A stretch of DNA of 64,000 nt from Pseudomonadota bacterium (GCA_021818505.1 JAKADX010000002.1:124001-188000); one strand, 5' to 3'; counted from the stretch's first letter, positions 34,781 to 44,531 are shown. Notes: generated from the sequence alone by a model not told the origin. A program made the numbers and translations.

Positions 34781-37176
34781 TGCGAGGACTTCCTTGGCCT
34801 GGGGACAGCGACGATGGCGACGGCATACAGCACCAGCGCGGTCAGCAGAACCCCGGAATAGCCGATCTGCCGCGCGATCAGGTTCGCCAGTGGCGTCGCC
34901 ACCACGGAGAAGGCGCCGTTGACCGCCCAGGCCCAGGGCAGAAACGGACCGCCGCCGGTCTGCGTCAGTCCGAGCGGGAACGGCATCCCGAGCGCGAACG
35001 ACACGGGTGCGGCCAGCGCCAGCACGAGCGCCGCGCGCGACGCGAAGCTCAGGCCGATCGCGGCCAGCAGCAGCGGCTGCAGCCAGACCAGCATCGCCGC
35101 GCACCACACCACCACCGCGCCGGACGCGATCGCCGCCGCCAGCGCCGGGCGGTTGGCGAATCGCGCCGAGACCATGCTGCCCAGGCCCGAGCAGACCAGC
35201 ATCCCGGTGAGCACCAGCGCGAAGCCGCTGGTCCGGTCATCGAGCAGAAAACTCGCCCGCTCGATCAGCGCAATCTCGATCGCCAGGAACCCCAGGCCGA
35301 GGGCCGCGAAATACACCGCCGCGAGCAGCGTCGTCCCACCCGGCGCCCGCAGCCGCCGCCCGGCCGCCAGCGGCACCAGCAGGACCGCCAGCGCGATCAC
35401 CGCCGCCTGTGCCAGGACCGCGAGGTTGACCAGCGCGCCGACCTCGGCCTGGGGCAGCACCTCGATCCGCTGCAGCACCGTGCCCAGCCGGTCGAGCCGC
35501 AGCAGCGCGTACCAGGCCGGCCGGTCGAGCGTGATCGGGGCGAGGTTGAAGCTCGCGGCCGAGGGTGTCGGCCGCCAGGCCAGCACCGCTCCGGCCTCCT
35601 CGGCGATCGCGTCGCGCGCCGGCCCGCCGCTCTCAACCTCGCCCGACTCGAAAGAGACGGGCGGCAAGTCATTGTAGATATTGGCCTGCGTCGCTGTCGG
35701 GTCGATGCCGGGGAAGTAGCTGACATCGAACGAGCGCGCGTCGCAGAACGCGCGGGCGGCGGCGATCCGCGCCGCATCGAACGGGGCGCGGGAGAGCAGG
35801 ATGCGCACGTTCCAGGCGGAACGGTAGGCCAGCACGTGCCGCGCCGGATCGGCCACCCCGACGGCCATCAGCGCCGCCCGCGCCGTCGCCAGCAGCCGCA
35901 GCGCGTAGGCCGGGAACTCCCGGATCGAAACCGGCACCGACAGCACGCCGGCGGGCGCCAGCGCGCGCAGATCGGCCGCCAGGGCCTCGACGCTGAAATC
36001 GCTGGCATTGGCCTCGGCGCTATCGAGGAAATCGCCGGCGATGTCGATCAGGTCATAGTCCGCTCCCGCCCGCGCCGCCGCCAGCGGGCTTTGCGCCGAC
36101 ACCGCGGGATCGGTCGGCGGCGCGGGGCCGAGGCCGTCGCGGACGGCGGCGCGCAGCACCGGCTCCGGCTCCAGCGCGGTGATTGCCGACGCCCCGAGCA
36201 GCCGCGCTTCGGCGATGCGGAAGCCGCCGGAGGCACCGATGAGCAGCACGCGCGGGTGCGGGATCAGCAGATAGGGCAGTGCGGCCAGCGTCGCCGGGGC
36301 ATAGGCAGCCGTGACGCCGGGCGGGCGGGGCAGGGCGGCGATGCGGTTGCCGTCACGATACAGGCCCAGCGTCACCGGTGGGCCGGGCAGGCCGAGCATC
36401 GCCGCGTCATTCGACACGTCGGTATCCACCCGCTCGGTGAAGTCGTCGAGCAACATGTAAAGCCCGCGCGGCGACAGGCGTTGCGCCACCACGCGGCTGC
36501 CCGGCGTGTGAAGCGGCGCGTAGATCGCCTTGAAATCATTGAACGCGGCCCGGTTGTCGCCGAGCAGCAGCGCCTCTCCGGCGAGCAGTGCCAGGGCGGC
36601 GGCCAGCAGCGGCGCGCGGCGCGGCGCCGCGGCCAGCGCCAACGGCACCAGCAGGCAGGCCGGCAGCAGGAACGGCGGCACCGCCGCCATCAGCGCCAGC
36701 ACCAGCAGCGCCCCGGCCCCCGCCCCGGTCAGGTCGTAGCCGTACACGACGCCGAGCCGAGCCGGGTTCAGCACGAACATCAGCGACACGAACAGCCCGG
36801 CGAGAAAGAAGAACGGCAACAGTGCTGCGTAGTATCCAGCGATGTCCACCAGTTGCGGCGCGAAGGTCGCCGGGTTCTGCAATTGCAGCGGGTTGAACGG
36901 ATTGGTGGTGACCAGATGATAGCCCGCCGCCGCCGCCACGATCAGCGCCGCCGGCAACGCCGCCAGCAGCGCCGGGCCACGCCGCGCGAACCAGTCCCGC
37001 GCCAGCGCCATCACCACCCCGCTGAGCGCGAAGCCGGCCAGCACGATCGAGATCACCCAGTAGCCATATTCCGACCATTTCGCGACCGCGAAATACCGCG
37101 TCAGCGCGATCTCGAATCCCAGGGAGGCCGCCGATACCAGGAACAGCGGCAGCAGCCCGGCGCGGGGAGCGGTCAA
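34756..37176 (-). CDS. Spermidine synthase-like polytopic membrane protein
   Basis: SAASLGFEIALTRYFAVAKWSEYGYWVISIVLAGFALSGVVMA N-term; middle region with RVLLIGASGGFRIAEARLLGASAITALEPEPVL; C-term TM helices. Confidence 0.8.
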   Translation of the reverse strand: MTAPRAGLLPLFLVSAASLGFEIALTRYFAVAKWSEYGYWVISIVLAGFALSGVVMALARDWFARRGPALLAALPAALIVAAAAGYHLVTTNPFNPLQLQNPATFAPQLVDIAGYYAALLPFFFLAGLFVSLMFVLNPARLGVVYGYDLTGAGAGALLVLALMAAVPPFLLPACLLVPLALAAAPRRAPLLAAALALLAGEALLLGDNRAAFNDFKAIYAPLHTPGSRVVAQRLSPRGLYMLLDDFTERVDTDVSNDAAMLGLPGPPVTLGLYRDGNRIAALPRPPGVTAAYAPATLAALPYLLIPHPRVLLIGASGGFRIAEARLLGASAITALEPEPVLRAAVRDGLGPAPPTDPAVSAQSPLAAARAGADYDLIDIAGDFLDSAEANASDFSVEALAADLRALAPAGVLSVPVSIREFPAYALRLLATARAALMAVGVADPARHVLAYRSAWNVRILLSRAPFDAARIAAARAFCDARSFDVSYFPGIDPTATQANIYNDLPPVSFESGEVESGGPARDAIAEEAGAVLAWRPTPSAASFNLAPITLDRPAWYALLRLDRLGTVLQRIEVLPQAEVGALVNLAVLAQAAVIALAVLLVPLAAGRRLRAPGGTTLLAAVYFAALGLGFLAIEIALIERASFLLDDRTSGFALVLTGMLVCSGLGSMVSARFANRPALAAAIASGAVVVWCAAMLVWLQPLLLAAIGLSFASRAALVLALAAPVSFALGMPFPLGLTQTGGGPFLPWAWAVNGAFSVVATPLANLIARQIGYSGVLLTALVLYAVAIVAVPRPRKSSQWQEMTAG

Positions 37177-38024
37177 CGCCAGACGCGCCGGCGGATGAAA
37201 TCGGCCACCAGGGCATCGAACCGCCCGGGGTCATCGACGAACATGGCATGGCCGACGCCGCGCAGCACCACCGACTCGGCGAGCGGGTCGTGCAGGCGCA
37301 GGTTCTCCGCCTGCCCGGCGAAGCGGGGGGTGACGAGATAAAGCACGGGCCGCGCCGTAGCATAGACGGCCTCTTTCCAGAAGCTCCGCGGCTCGTCGTA
37401 GTTGAGCAGCGCCGCGGCGGCACCCTGTGGCGTGCGCAGACAGGCGGTGGTCAGCCGGTCGAGATAGGCGGGCGGGCGCGGCCGGGCGAACATGGAGCTG
37501 ACGAACAGCCGCATCCGCGCCTCGCGCGAGGCCGGCGGCCGGGCGGGCCGATGGTGGCGGGACGGCGCGGGCGCCGGCTCCTCACCCACGGAATTGTCCA
37601 CGAGCACCAGCCCGGCAATGCGCGCATCGCCGTGGGCGTGGACATAGGCGAGCACGTCCAGCACGCCCAGCGACCAGCCGACCAGCAGCACCGGGTCGGG
37701 GCCGAGGCGCTGGACCAGCTCGGCGATGTCCTCACCACGGCGCGTCGCGTCGTAGCCGGAGGGCGCGGTCTCGCTGTCGCCCTGGGCGCGCGGGTCGAAG
37801 GCAATCACGCGGAAACGGCGCGCGAAGTCAGTGATCTGGGCGTCCCAGATCCAGGCCGGCATGGTCCAGCCGGGCACCAGCACGATGGTATGGCCCTGGC
37901 CGGTTTCCGTGTAATGGAGGCGAACGCCGTCGCTGGTCAGAAAGTCGCGGTCGGCCGCGACCGACGCTGCTGGCGCGAGCAGGCAGAGCAGGCCGAACAG
38001 GCAACCGGCGGTGGAGACGCGCAT
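37173..38024 (-). CDS. Exported alpha/beta hydrolase
   Basis: Signal peptide FGLLCLLAPAASVAA; HYTETGQGHTIVLVPGWTMPAWIWDAQI...VLLVGWSLGVLDVLAY (G-W-S-L-G nucleophile elbow)...GVGHAMFVDDPGRFDALV. Confidence 0.9.
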   Translation of the reverse strand: MRVSTAGCLFGLLCLLAPAASVAADRDFLTSDGVRLHYTETGQGHTIVLVPGWTMPAWIWDAQITDFARRFRVIAFDPRAQGDSETAPSGYDATRRGEDIAELVQRLGPDPVLLVGWSLGVLDVLAYVHAHGDARIAGLVLVDNSVGEEPAPAPSRHHRPARPPASREARMRLFVSSMFARPRPPAYLDRLTTACLRTPQGAAAALLNYDEPRSFWKEAVYATARPVLYLVTPRFAGQAENLRLHDPLAESVVLRGVGHAMFVDDPGRFDALVADFIRRRVWR

Positions 38025-38078
38025 GGCGTCAGGTGCCGGCTGGACTCGGACCGTGTCAACAAAAGTGCTGGTTAGCGA

Positions 38079-38279
38079 ATGAGCGATCCCACGGGCCATG
38101 ACGACGATGACGCGGGCGGCCCGCCGCGCGGCGCGCTGGTGGCACTGATCGTCATCGCGCTGCTGGTCGCGGGCGGATTGTGGCTCGCGCACACGCTGCG
38201 CGGCGTCGGCCGGTTGCAGGACTGTGTGATGGCCGGGCGCAGCAACTGCGCACCGGTGGCCCCGCGGACCGGCGGTTAG
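38079..38279 (+). CDS. Small single-TM hypothetical protein
   Basis: MSDPTGHDDDDAGGPPRGALVALIVIALLVAGGLWLAHTLRGVGRLQDCVMAGRSNCAPVAPRTGG; one TM helix. Confidence 0.6.
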   Translation: MSDPTGHDDDDAGGPPRGALVALIVIALLVAGGLWLAHTLRGVGRLQDCVMAGRSNCAPVAPRTGG

Positions 38280-38322
38280 CCGCCGCTTAAGCAAGCCGGC
38301 CCAGTCTCCCCCCTGGCACGCG

Positions 38323-38349
38323 GCCGCCCCGTCAAAAAGGACGGGCGGC
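38323..38349 (+). other. Stem-loop upstream of motB
   Basis: gccgccccgtc-aaaaag-gacgggcggc, near-perfect 10-bp stem with one bulge. Confidence 0.5.
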
Positions 38350-38385
38350 GGACGTGCGGCGTGCCTCCTGCGGCTCGGGGATGTC

Positions 38386-39516
38386 ATGGCGGGAAAAGAC
38401 CGGAAGAACGCACGCGGCGACGTGATCATCCGCAAGGAGGAGGTGGTCGAGGGCGGGCATCACGGCGGCGCCTGGAAAGTCGCCTACGCGGATTTCGTCA
38501 CCGCGATGATGGCGTTCTTCCTCCTGATGTGGCTGATCAACGCCACCACGGAGGAGCAGCGGCGGGGACTTGCCGACTATTTCGCGCCGATGAACGCGAT
38601 GGCGCGCAGCATGTCGGGCAGCGGGGCCCCGTTCGGCGGCCGGACGCCGTATGAGCAGGGCGCGATGGTGTCTGATCTCGGCGCGCAGGCGGTGCTGCCC
38701 GGCAAATCCTCCGCCCCCTCCGGCGACACGCCCGACGACACGACGGCAACGCCGAATCCTTCCGCAGCACCGGACATGCCACAGGGCCGCGCGGGAGCGG
38801 AGGCAACGCAGGCCGGCAATGCACGCAAGCCGACCGACGCGGACGGGGAGCACGCGCCTGGCGGCGGCGTCGCGGCGAAACCGGCGCCGACGTCGAGCCG
38901 CGCCGAATTCCTCGCCAATGCCGGCGCCGGGGCGCAGCCCGCGCCCGATCTGCACGCCGTCGATACCGCATCGCTGCGCGCGGAGCTGGCACGGCGCGAA
39001 CGCGCCGCCTTTGCGGCCGCGGCCGCCCAGATCCGGGATGCCGTCGCCGCCGATCCCGCGCTCACGACGCTCGCGCACCAGCTTGCCATCGACATCACGC
39101 CGGAGGGCCTGCGCATCCAGTTGCTCGACGAGGACCACAAGCCGATGTTCACCTCCGGCTCCGCCGATCCGAACGAGCGGGCGCGGCTGCTGCTCGCCAA
39201 GATCGCGCCGGTGCTGGCGAAGCTGCCGCAGCCGATCGCGATCGCCGGCCACACCGACGCGGCGCCGTACAAGGGCACTGGTCACAGCAACTGGGAACTG
39301 TCCAGCGATCGCGCCGAGGCGACGCGGCGGCTGCTGACCGGCGACGGGCTGGGCGACGCGCGGTTCCGCGAGGTCACCGGCCGCGCCGACCGCGAATTGC
39401 TGCTGCCGGCCGATCCGTTGGCGGCGGCGAACCGGCGCATCGCGATCCTGGTGATGGCCTCGGTGCCGCTGACGCCCGCCGCGTCGCCCGCGCCCGCGGC
39501 CATGACCGCGCCATGA
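38386..39516 (+). CDS. motB: Flagellar motor protein MotB (OmpA C-terminal domain)
   Basis: IIRKEEVVEGGHHGGAWKVAYADFVTAMMAFFLLMWLINATTEEQ; IAIAGHTDAAPYKGTGHSNWELSSDRAEATRRLL. Confidence 0.93.
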   Translation: MAGKDRKNARGDVIIRKEEVVEGGHHGGAWKVAYADFVTAMMAFFLLMWLINATTEEQRRGLADYFAPMNAMARSMSGSGAPFGGRTPYEQGAMVSDLGAQAVLPGKSSAPSGDTPDDTTATPNPSAAPDMPQGRAGAEATQAGNARKPTDADGEHAPGGGVAAKPAPTSSRAEFLANAGAGAQPAPDLHAVDTASLRAELARRERAAFAAAAAQIRDAVAADPALTTLAHQLAIDITPEGLRIQLLDEDHKPMFTSGSADPNERARLLLAKIAPVLAKLPQPIAIAGHTDAAPYKGTGHSNWELSSDRAEATRRLLTGDGLGDARFREVTGRADRELLLPADPLAAANRRIAILVMASVPLTPAASPAPAAMTAP

Positions 39517-40379
39517 TCCCGCTCGCCGGCCTCGGCTTCCTGCTCGCCTGCGTGTTCGGCAGCTACCTCCTGTCCGGCGGCAGTATGGGGCCGCTGGTGG
39601 AGGCGGTGCCGTTCGAGATGCTGACCATCGGCGGCGCCGCGCTCGGCAGCTTCGTGATGGCCAACAGCCTGCATGACGTGAAGCACACGCTCACCGGCTT
39701 CGGCAAGATTCTCAAAGGCGCCGGCTTCAGAAAGCCCGACTATGTCGAGCTGCTCAGTCTGATGTTCTTCCTGGTGCGGCTGGCGGCGACCAAGGGCGCG
39801 ATGGCGCTTGAGCCGCATATCGAGAAACCGGCGGAGAGTGCCGCGTTCCAGAAATTCCCGAAGATCCTCAAAAATCACCACGCCAGCGACATGATCTGCG
39901 ACTACCTGCGCATGGTCGGCATGAACGCCGACGACCCGAACCAGATCGAGGACGTGATGGCGCGGGAACTCCGCAAGTCACTCAACGAGGAACTGCACGG
40001 CGCGCACGCCTTGCAGACGATGGCGGACGGTCTGCCGGCGCTCGGCATCGTCGCGGCGGTGCTGGGCGTGATCAAGACGATGGGCCACATCAACGAGCCG
40101 CCGGCCGTGCTCGGTGCCATGATCGGCGGCGCACTGACCGGCACGTTCCTGGGCGTGCTGCTCGCCTACGGCATGGTCGGCCCGTTCGCCAGCCGGCTCA
40201 AGGCGGTGGTGGAGGAGGAGGCGAAATACCTCGAAGTGATCCGCGCCGTCCTGGTGGCGCATCTGCACGGCAATGCGCCGCAGGTCAGCGTCGAGACGGG
40301 GCGCAAGATGGCGCCGACCGAACACATGCCGAGCTTTCAGGAACTGGAGCAGGCGTTGCAGACGTTGCAGATCGGGTAG
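39513..40379 (+). CDS. motA: Flagellar motor stator protein MotA
   Basis: FGSYLLSGGSMGPLVEAVPFEMLTIGGAALGSFVMAN...LPALGIVAAVLGVIKTMGHINEPPAVLGAMIGGALTGTFLGVLLAYGMVGPFA. Confidence 0.93.
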   Translation: MIPLAGLGFLLACVFGSYLLSGGSMGPLVEAVPFEMLTIGGAALGSFVMANSLHDVKHTLTGFGKILKGAGFRKPDYVELLSLMFFLVRLAATKGAMALEPHIEKPAESAAFQKFPKILKNHHASDMICDYLRMVGMNADDPNQIEDVMARELRKSLNEELHGAHALQTMADGLPALGIVAAVLGVIKTMGHINEPPAVLGAMIGGALTGTFLGVLLAYGMVGPFASRLKAVVEEEAKYLEVIRAVLVAHLHGNAPQVSVETGRKMAPTEHMPSFQELEQALQTLQIG

Positions 40380-40411
40380 GGCGGGGCGCCGCCGCCTGCC
40401 CGACCGGCGCG

Positions 40412-40933
40412 TCAGTCCCCGTACGGCGCGACCACCACCGGCGGCTGGTACACATAGGGGTAGGAATAGGCGTACGGATAGGCGTACGGCGTGGCGTAGG
40501 GCACCACCGGATACGGGGCCACGTAGCCGCCCCACCCCCAGCCGCCGCCCCATCCGCCCCACCCGCCGCCCCATCCGCCGCCATGCCAGCCGCCGGCCCA
40601 GCCGCCACGCCAGCCACCACCACGCCAGCCACCACGCCAGCCACCGCCATGCCAGCCGCCGCCACCGCCGTGCCAGCCGCCGCCGCCATGCCAGCCGCCG
40701 CCACCGCCATGCCCGCCACCGCCGCCGTGCCAGTCGGCCAGCACGACGCTGCCTCCCATCGGCGCCGCGGGGCCCGCCGCGCGCGCCGCGGAACTCGCGG
40801 CAAACAGCGCCATGGCGGCGACGGCCGCGGCACCCAGCACCTGCATCCGGCCGAACCTGAACCCGAACATGATGAGGATCCTCCTCATCGTTGCATGTTG
40901 GCCGATAGGATCGACCACACAAGACGTTATCAC
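40412..40933 (-). CDS. Secreted Gly/Trp/His-rich low-complexity protein
   Basis: Signal-like VLGAAAVAAMALFAASSAARA then GGGGGHGGGGGWHGGGGWHGGGGGWHGGGWRGGWRGGGWRGGWAGGWHGGGWGGGWGGW, C-term Pro/Tyr-rich. Confidence 0.75.
   Translation of the reverse strand: MITSCVVDPIGQHATMRRILIMFGFRFGRMQVLGAAAVAAMALFAASSAARAAGPAAPMGGSVVLADWHGGGGGHGGGGGWHGGGGWHGGGGGWHGGGWRGGWRGGGWRGGWAGGWHGGGWGGGWGGWGGGWGWGGYVAPYPVVPYATPYAYPYAYSYPYVYQPPVVVAPYGD
40575..40735. repeat. Degenerate short tandem repeats (ccgccatgccagccgccgccac-like) encoding WHGGG/WRGG units
   Basis: Repeated ccatgccagccgccgcc / cacgccagccaccacc units directly visible. Confidence 0.8.
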
Positions 40934-40955
40934 CGGATTTAGCCGGCCGCGCCGC

Positions 40956-41870
40956 TTACGCCGCCGTCGCGCGGCGCCGCGCGGCGTGCAGCACCAGGGC
41001 GACCACCGGCACGATATAGGGCACGGTCTGCATCAGCTCGCTCGGCAGGCCGATGCCCTGCAGGTCAGTCGCGAACGCCTCCGCCGCCCCGAGCACCAGC
41101 GCGGAGACGAAGGTGCCCAGCGCCAGCCCGCCGCCCATTACCTCCGCGGCGATGGCGATGAAGCCCCGCCCCGCGCTCATGCCGCCGGTGAACCAGCTCA
41201 CATAGCCCATCGACAGGAACGCGCCCGCGATCCCGCCCAGTGCGCCCGACAGCACCAGGGCGAGGAACTGCACGCGCGCCACGCGAACGCCGGCGATCGC
41301 CGCTGCCTCGGCGTTCTCGCCGACCGCCCGCAGCCGCAGGCCGAACGGCGTGCGCATCAGCAGCAGCGAGACCAGCGGCACCGCCGCCAGACTGGCCCAG
41401 GTCAGCACGTGTTGGTGCCCGAACGCGGTGCCGAGCACCGGCACGCGATCCAGGAACGGCAGGTCGATATTGGGTAGCACCTTGCTCGGCAGGCTGCCCG
41501 ACATGCCCTTGTCGCCGGTCAGCGCGAACAGCAGCAGCACGGTGCCGCTGGCGCAGGCGAGGTTGAGGGCGATGCCGCTCAATATCAGATCGGCCTTCAG
41601 CCAGTGGACCGCGCCGGACAGTGCCGCGCCGAGCGCGCCACCGACCACGATCGCGGTCAGCAGCCCGAGCCACGCATTGCCGGTGAAGGCGCTGCCGACG
41701 ACGCCGGCAAAGGCGCCGGCCAGCATGATGCCCTCGATACCGATATTGATGACGCCGGCGCGATCGGAAATCAGCGCGCCGAGGGCGGCGAACAGCACGG
41801 GGGTACTGACGCGCAGCGTGGCGGCAAGGAACAGTCCGCCGCCCAGATGCGTCAGCAGGTTATGCCACAT
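40956..41870 (-). CDS. ABC transporter permease (BMP/nucleoside uptake type)
   Basis: FAALGALISDRAGVINIGIEGIMLAGAFAGVVGSAFTGNAWLGLLTAIVVGGALGA hallmark of second permease of BMP-type importers. Confidence 0.87.
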   Translation of the reverse strand: MWHNLLTHLGGGLFLAATLRVSTPVLFAALGALISDRAGVINIGIEGIMLAGAFAGVVGSAFTGNAWLGLLTAIVVGGALGAALSGAVHWLKADLILSGIALNLACASGTVLLLFALTGDKGMSGSLPSKVLPNIDLPFLDRVPVLGTAFGHQHVLTWASLAAVPLVSLLLMRTPFGLRLRAVGENAEAAAIAGVRVARVQFLALVLSGALGGIAGAFLSMGYVSWFTGGMSAGRGFIAIAAEVMGGGLALGTFVSALVLGAAEAFATDLQGIGLPSELMQTVPYIVPVVALVLHAARRRATAA

Positions 41871-42918
41871 CGCGCTGCTCCCCCCGCCGTGCCAGCAGCC
41901 GCGCCAGCCGGGGACTGCGGGTGATCGCGCTGGCGGTGGCGAACAGGATGACCAGCGCCTGCACCAGCCCGACCAGCTCGGCCGGCACCGCGTAATTGCG
42001 CGCCAAAAGGTCGCCGCCGACCTGTAGATACGACAATGCGAAGGCCGCCGGCGGCACCAGCAGCGGGTTGTTGCCTGCCAGGATCGCCACCACCAGCCCG
42101 TTCCATCCCTGCCCCGGCAGGCTCTGCCAGGTGAAGCGCAGATAGAGGCCCTGCAACTCGATCGCTCCGCCCGCCGCGGCGATGAAGCCGCCGAGCGCCT
42201 GCACCGATGCCGCGACCGCTGTGATCTTCAGCCCCAGATGCCGCGCGAAGCCAGGATTGGCGCCGACCACCCGCGCCGCATAGCCCCAGCGCGTCGCGAA
42301 CAGGTAGAACGCGCCGAGCGCGCACGCCGCCAGTCCGATCGGCAGCCCCAGATGCACGCGCGTGCCCGGCAGGACGCGTGGCAGGTGCGCGGCAGGGGGG
42401 AATTTGTACGACAGCATCGCCCCGGCATTCGGGTCGCGCAGCACATAGTTGACGATGAACAGGCCGAAGAACAGTGCCGCGTAGTTCAGCATCAGCGAGG
42501 AAACCAGCTCGGACGCGCCGAAGCGCGCGCGCAGCACGCCGGGGATGACGCACGCAGCCGAGCCGACGAGGCCGCCGGCCAGGATCGCGACCGGCGCGAT
42601 CGCCCAGCCCGGCAGAGGGATTTCAAGGATCGCGAAGGCGGCGAACACCGCGCCGAGGAAGAAACTGCCTTCGGCGCCGAGATTGAACATCCCCGCGCGG
42701 AACATCAGGCTGACCGCGAGCCCCGTGAACAGCAGCGGCGTGGCCATCTCGATGATGTTGCCCAAATGGCGCAGGTCGCTGACCGGACCGAGCAGGAAGA
42801 TGCCGATGGCCCCGGCGGGATCGGGCAGCGCGAGCGCGATCGGCACCAGCACGATGCCGACGACGGCAAGCAGCAGCAGAACGGTCAGGCCGGTCGCCAG
42901 CACTGCGCCACGGATCAT
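41860..42918 (-). CDS. ABC transporter permease (BMP/nucleoside uptake type)
   Basis: ATPLLFTGLAVSLMFRAGMFNLGAEGSFFLGAVFAAFA...ARFGASELVSSLMLNYAALFFGLFIVNYVLRDP...VVGANPGFARHLGLKITA. Confidence 0.87.
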   Translation of the reverse strand: MIRGAVLATGLTVLLLLAVVGIVLVPIALALPDPAGAIGIFLLGPVSDLRHLGNIIEMATPLLFTGLAVSLMFRAGMFNLGAEGSFFLGAVFAAFAILEIPLPGWAIAPVAILAGGLVGSAACVIPGVLRARFGASELVSSLMLNYAALFFGLFIVNYVLRDPNAGAMLSYKFPPAAHLPRVLPGTRVHLGLPIGLAACALGAFYLFATRWGYAARVVGANPGFARHLGLKITAVAASVQALGGFIAAAGGAIELQGLYLRFTWQSLPGQGWNGLVVAILAGNNPLLVPPAAFALSYLQVGGDLLARNYAVPAELVGLVQALVILFATASAITRSPRLARLLARRGEQRDVA

Positions 42919-43093
42919 CCGCCGCCCCCAGCGTCCAACCCCGTGCCCCCGCCCGCGTGCCTGTCGCGCCGCGGATCATGCCGCATCCGGCCGGTGAGAC
43001 AAGCCGCCGCCAGCGACCCCGTGACGGTTGTGCAAGCGCCCGACATGCCGCAGGCTGCGGGTCGCGCGCCGCAGCGACCGGGGGGAGATCAGG

Positions 43094-44512
43094 ATGCGAA
43101 AGGGTGCGGGCGTGAGCATGGGGCGCGTCTGGCTGGTGCTGTGCCTCGCCTGGACGGTCAGCAGCGCCGACAGGGCGGTGACCGGCCCGGTCATCACCTG
43201 GATGATCCGCCACAAGATCGGCTTCATGGCGGTGCCGGACCCTTATGCGTTGGGCGGGCTGATCGGCAGCATCTTCTTCGCCGGCTACATGTTGGCGCAG
43301 TTCCCCGGCGGCTATGCCGGTGACCGAAACGGCCATCGCAGCGTCATCGTCATCAGCCTGGGCTGGGCAGCGGTGGCGACGCTACTCAGCGGGCTCGCCG
43401 GCGCGCTTGCGGCGTTCATGGCGGTGCGCATCTTCACTGGCCTCGGCGAGGGTATCTACTACGCTAACGACCGTGCCGTGATCGCCGAGACGACGCCGCC
43501 GGAGCGGCGCAGTCTGGGTATGGGCGTGGTCATCACCGGCCTTTCGATCGGCATCACGCTCGCCATCGCCGCGACGCCCGCGCTGATCAGCCTCGGCGCC
43601 GCCGTGCTGGGCGAGGCGGCGGCGTGGCGAATGCCGTTCTTCGCGCTCAGCGCGATCAGCGCCGTGATCGCCTGGCTGGTCTGGCGCGGGCTGGCGGCGA
43701 CCCGCACGCCGCAGGACCGGCCCTGGCGCGCGCTCGTGCAACTGGTCCCGTACACGGCGGCTTTCTTCGCGCTGGTGTTCGGCCTGTTCCTGCTGGCGCG
43801 CGCGTTCGCGCTGGCGCCCTGGAAGGTGACGGTCGCGGAGGTGGTGCTGGCGCTCGGCACGGTGTTTTTCGTCTGGCGCGTCAAGGGCACCGAGATCGCC
43901 GGCGCCATCGGCAGCCGCGACCTGGTGCTGCTGTATGTGTCGTTCATCCCGATCCTGTGGACGCTGTGGTTCCTCAGCTTCTGGGCGGTCGCGATCGTCT
44001 CGGCCGGGTCGGGCGGCTCGTTCCAGGCCGCAGCCCTGACGGCGATGTTCACCGGCCTGTCCGGCATCGTCGGCTACCCCGCCGGCGGCTGGATCGCCGA
44101 CTGGACGCTGCGTGCCGGGATCGGGCGCAAGCCGGTGCTGATCGGCTGCACCGTGTCGCAGGCGGCGCTGACCTTCGCCCTCGCCCGGTATCTCCAGGCA
44201 GGCGGGCACGATCCTGTGGTGCTGGCGACGCTGCTGTTCACGTCCGGCCTGTTCTTCAACGCGCTGCAACCGGTGGCGCACGCGCTGGTGGCCGACCTGG
44301 CCGCGCCGGCGCAGCGCGGCGCGGCCTTCGGCACCTACAACCTGATCGGCGAGATCGGCGCGGTGCTCAGCCCGACCGTCTCCGGTACCATGCGCGATGC
44401 GTTCGGCGGCTGGGCGCCTGCCGTCTATCTCGACGCCGCGCTCGTGGTGGCGAGCGCGGTGGTGGTCGCCTTTGTGCGCGAGCGGCTGCGCGTGCCGGCG
44501 GAGTCCCGCTGA
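43094..44512 (+). CDS. MFS transporter
   Basis: Start at MRKGAGV after gggggagatcagg; MIRHKIGF...GGLIGSIFFAGYMLAQFPGGYAGDRNGHRSVIVISLGWAAVATLLSG...FTGLGEGIYYANDRAVIAETTPPERRSLGMGVV. Confidence 0.9.
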   Translation: MRKGAGVSMGRVWLVLCLAWTVSSADRAVTGPVITWMIRHKIGFMAVPDPYALGGLIGSIFFAGYMLAQFPGGYAGDRNGHRSVIVISLGWAAVATLLSGLAGALAAFMAVRIFTGLGEGIYYANDRAVIAETTPPERRSLGMGVVITGLSIGITLAIAATPALISLGAAVLGEAAAWRMPFFALSAISAVIAWLVWRGLAATRTPQDRPWRALVQLVPYTAAFFALVFGLFLLARAFALAPWKVTVAEVVLALGTVFFVWRVKGTEIAGAIGSRDLVLLYVSFIPILWTLWFLSFWAVAIVSAGSGGSFQAAALTAMFTGLSGIVGYPAGGWIADWTLRAGIGRKPVLIGCTVSQAALTFALARYLQAGGHDPVVLATLLFTSGLFFNALQPVAHALVADLAAPAQRGAAFGTYNLIGEIGAVLSPTVSGTMRDAFGGWAPAVYLDAALVVASAVVVAFVRERLRVPAESR

Positions 44513-44531
44513 GGCGACGCGCAGCCCGCAG

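Noticed and set aside
40575-40735. CRISPR-like or regulatory tandem repeat
   Set aside because: Repeats are short, imperfect and in phase with codons of the Gly/Trp-rich protein; no spacers.
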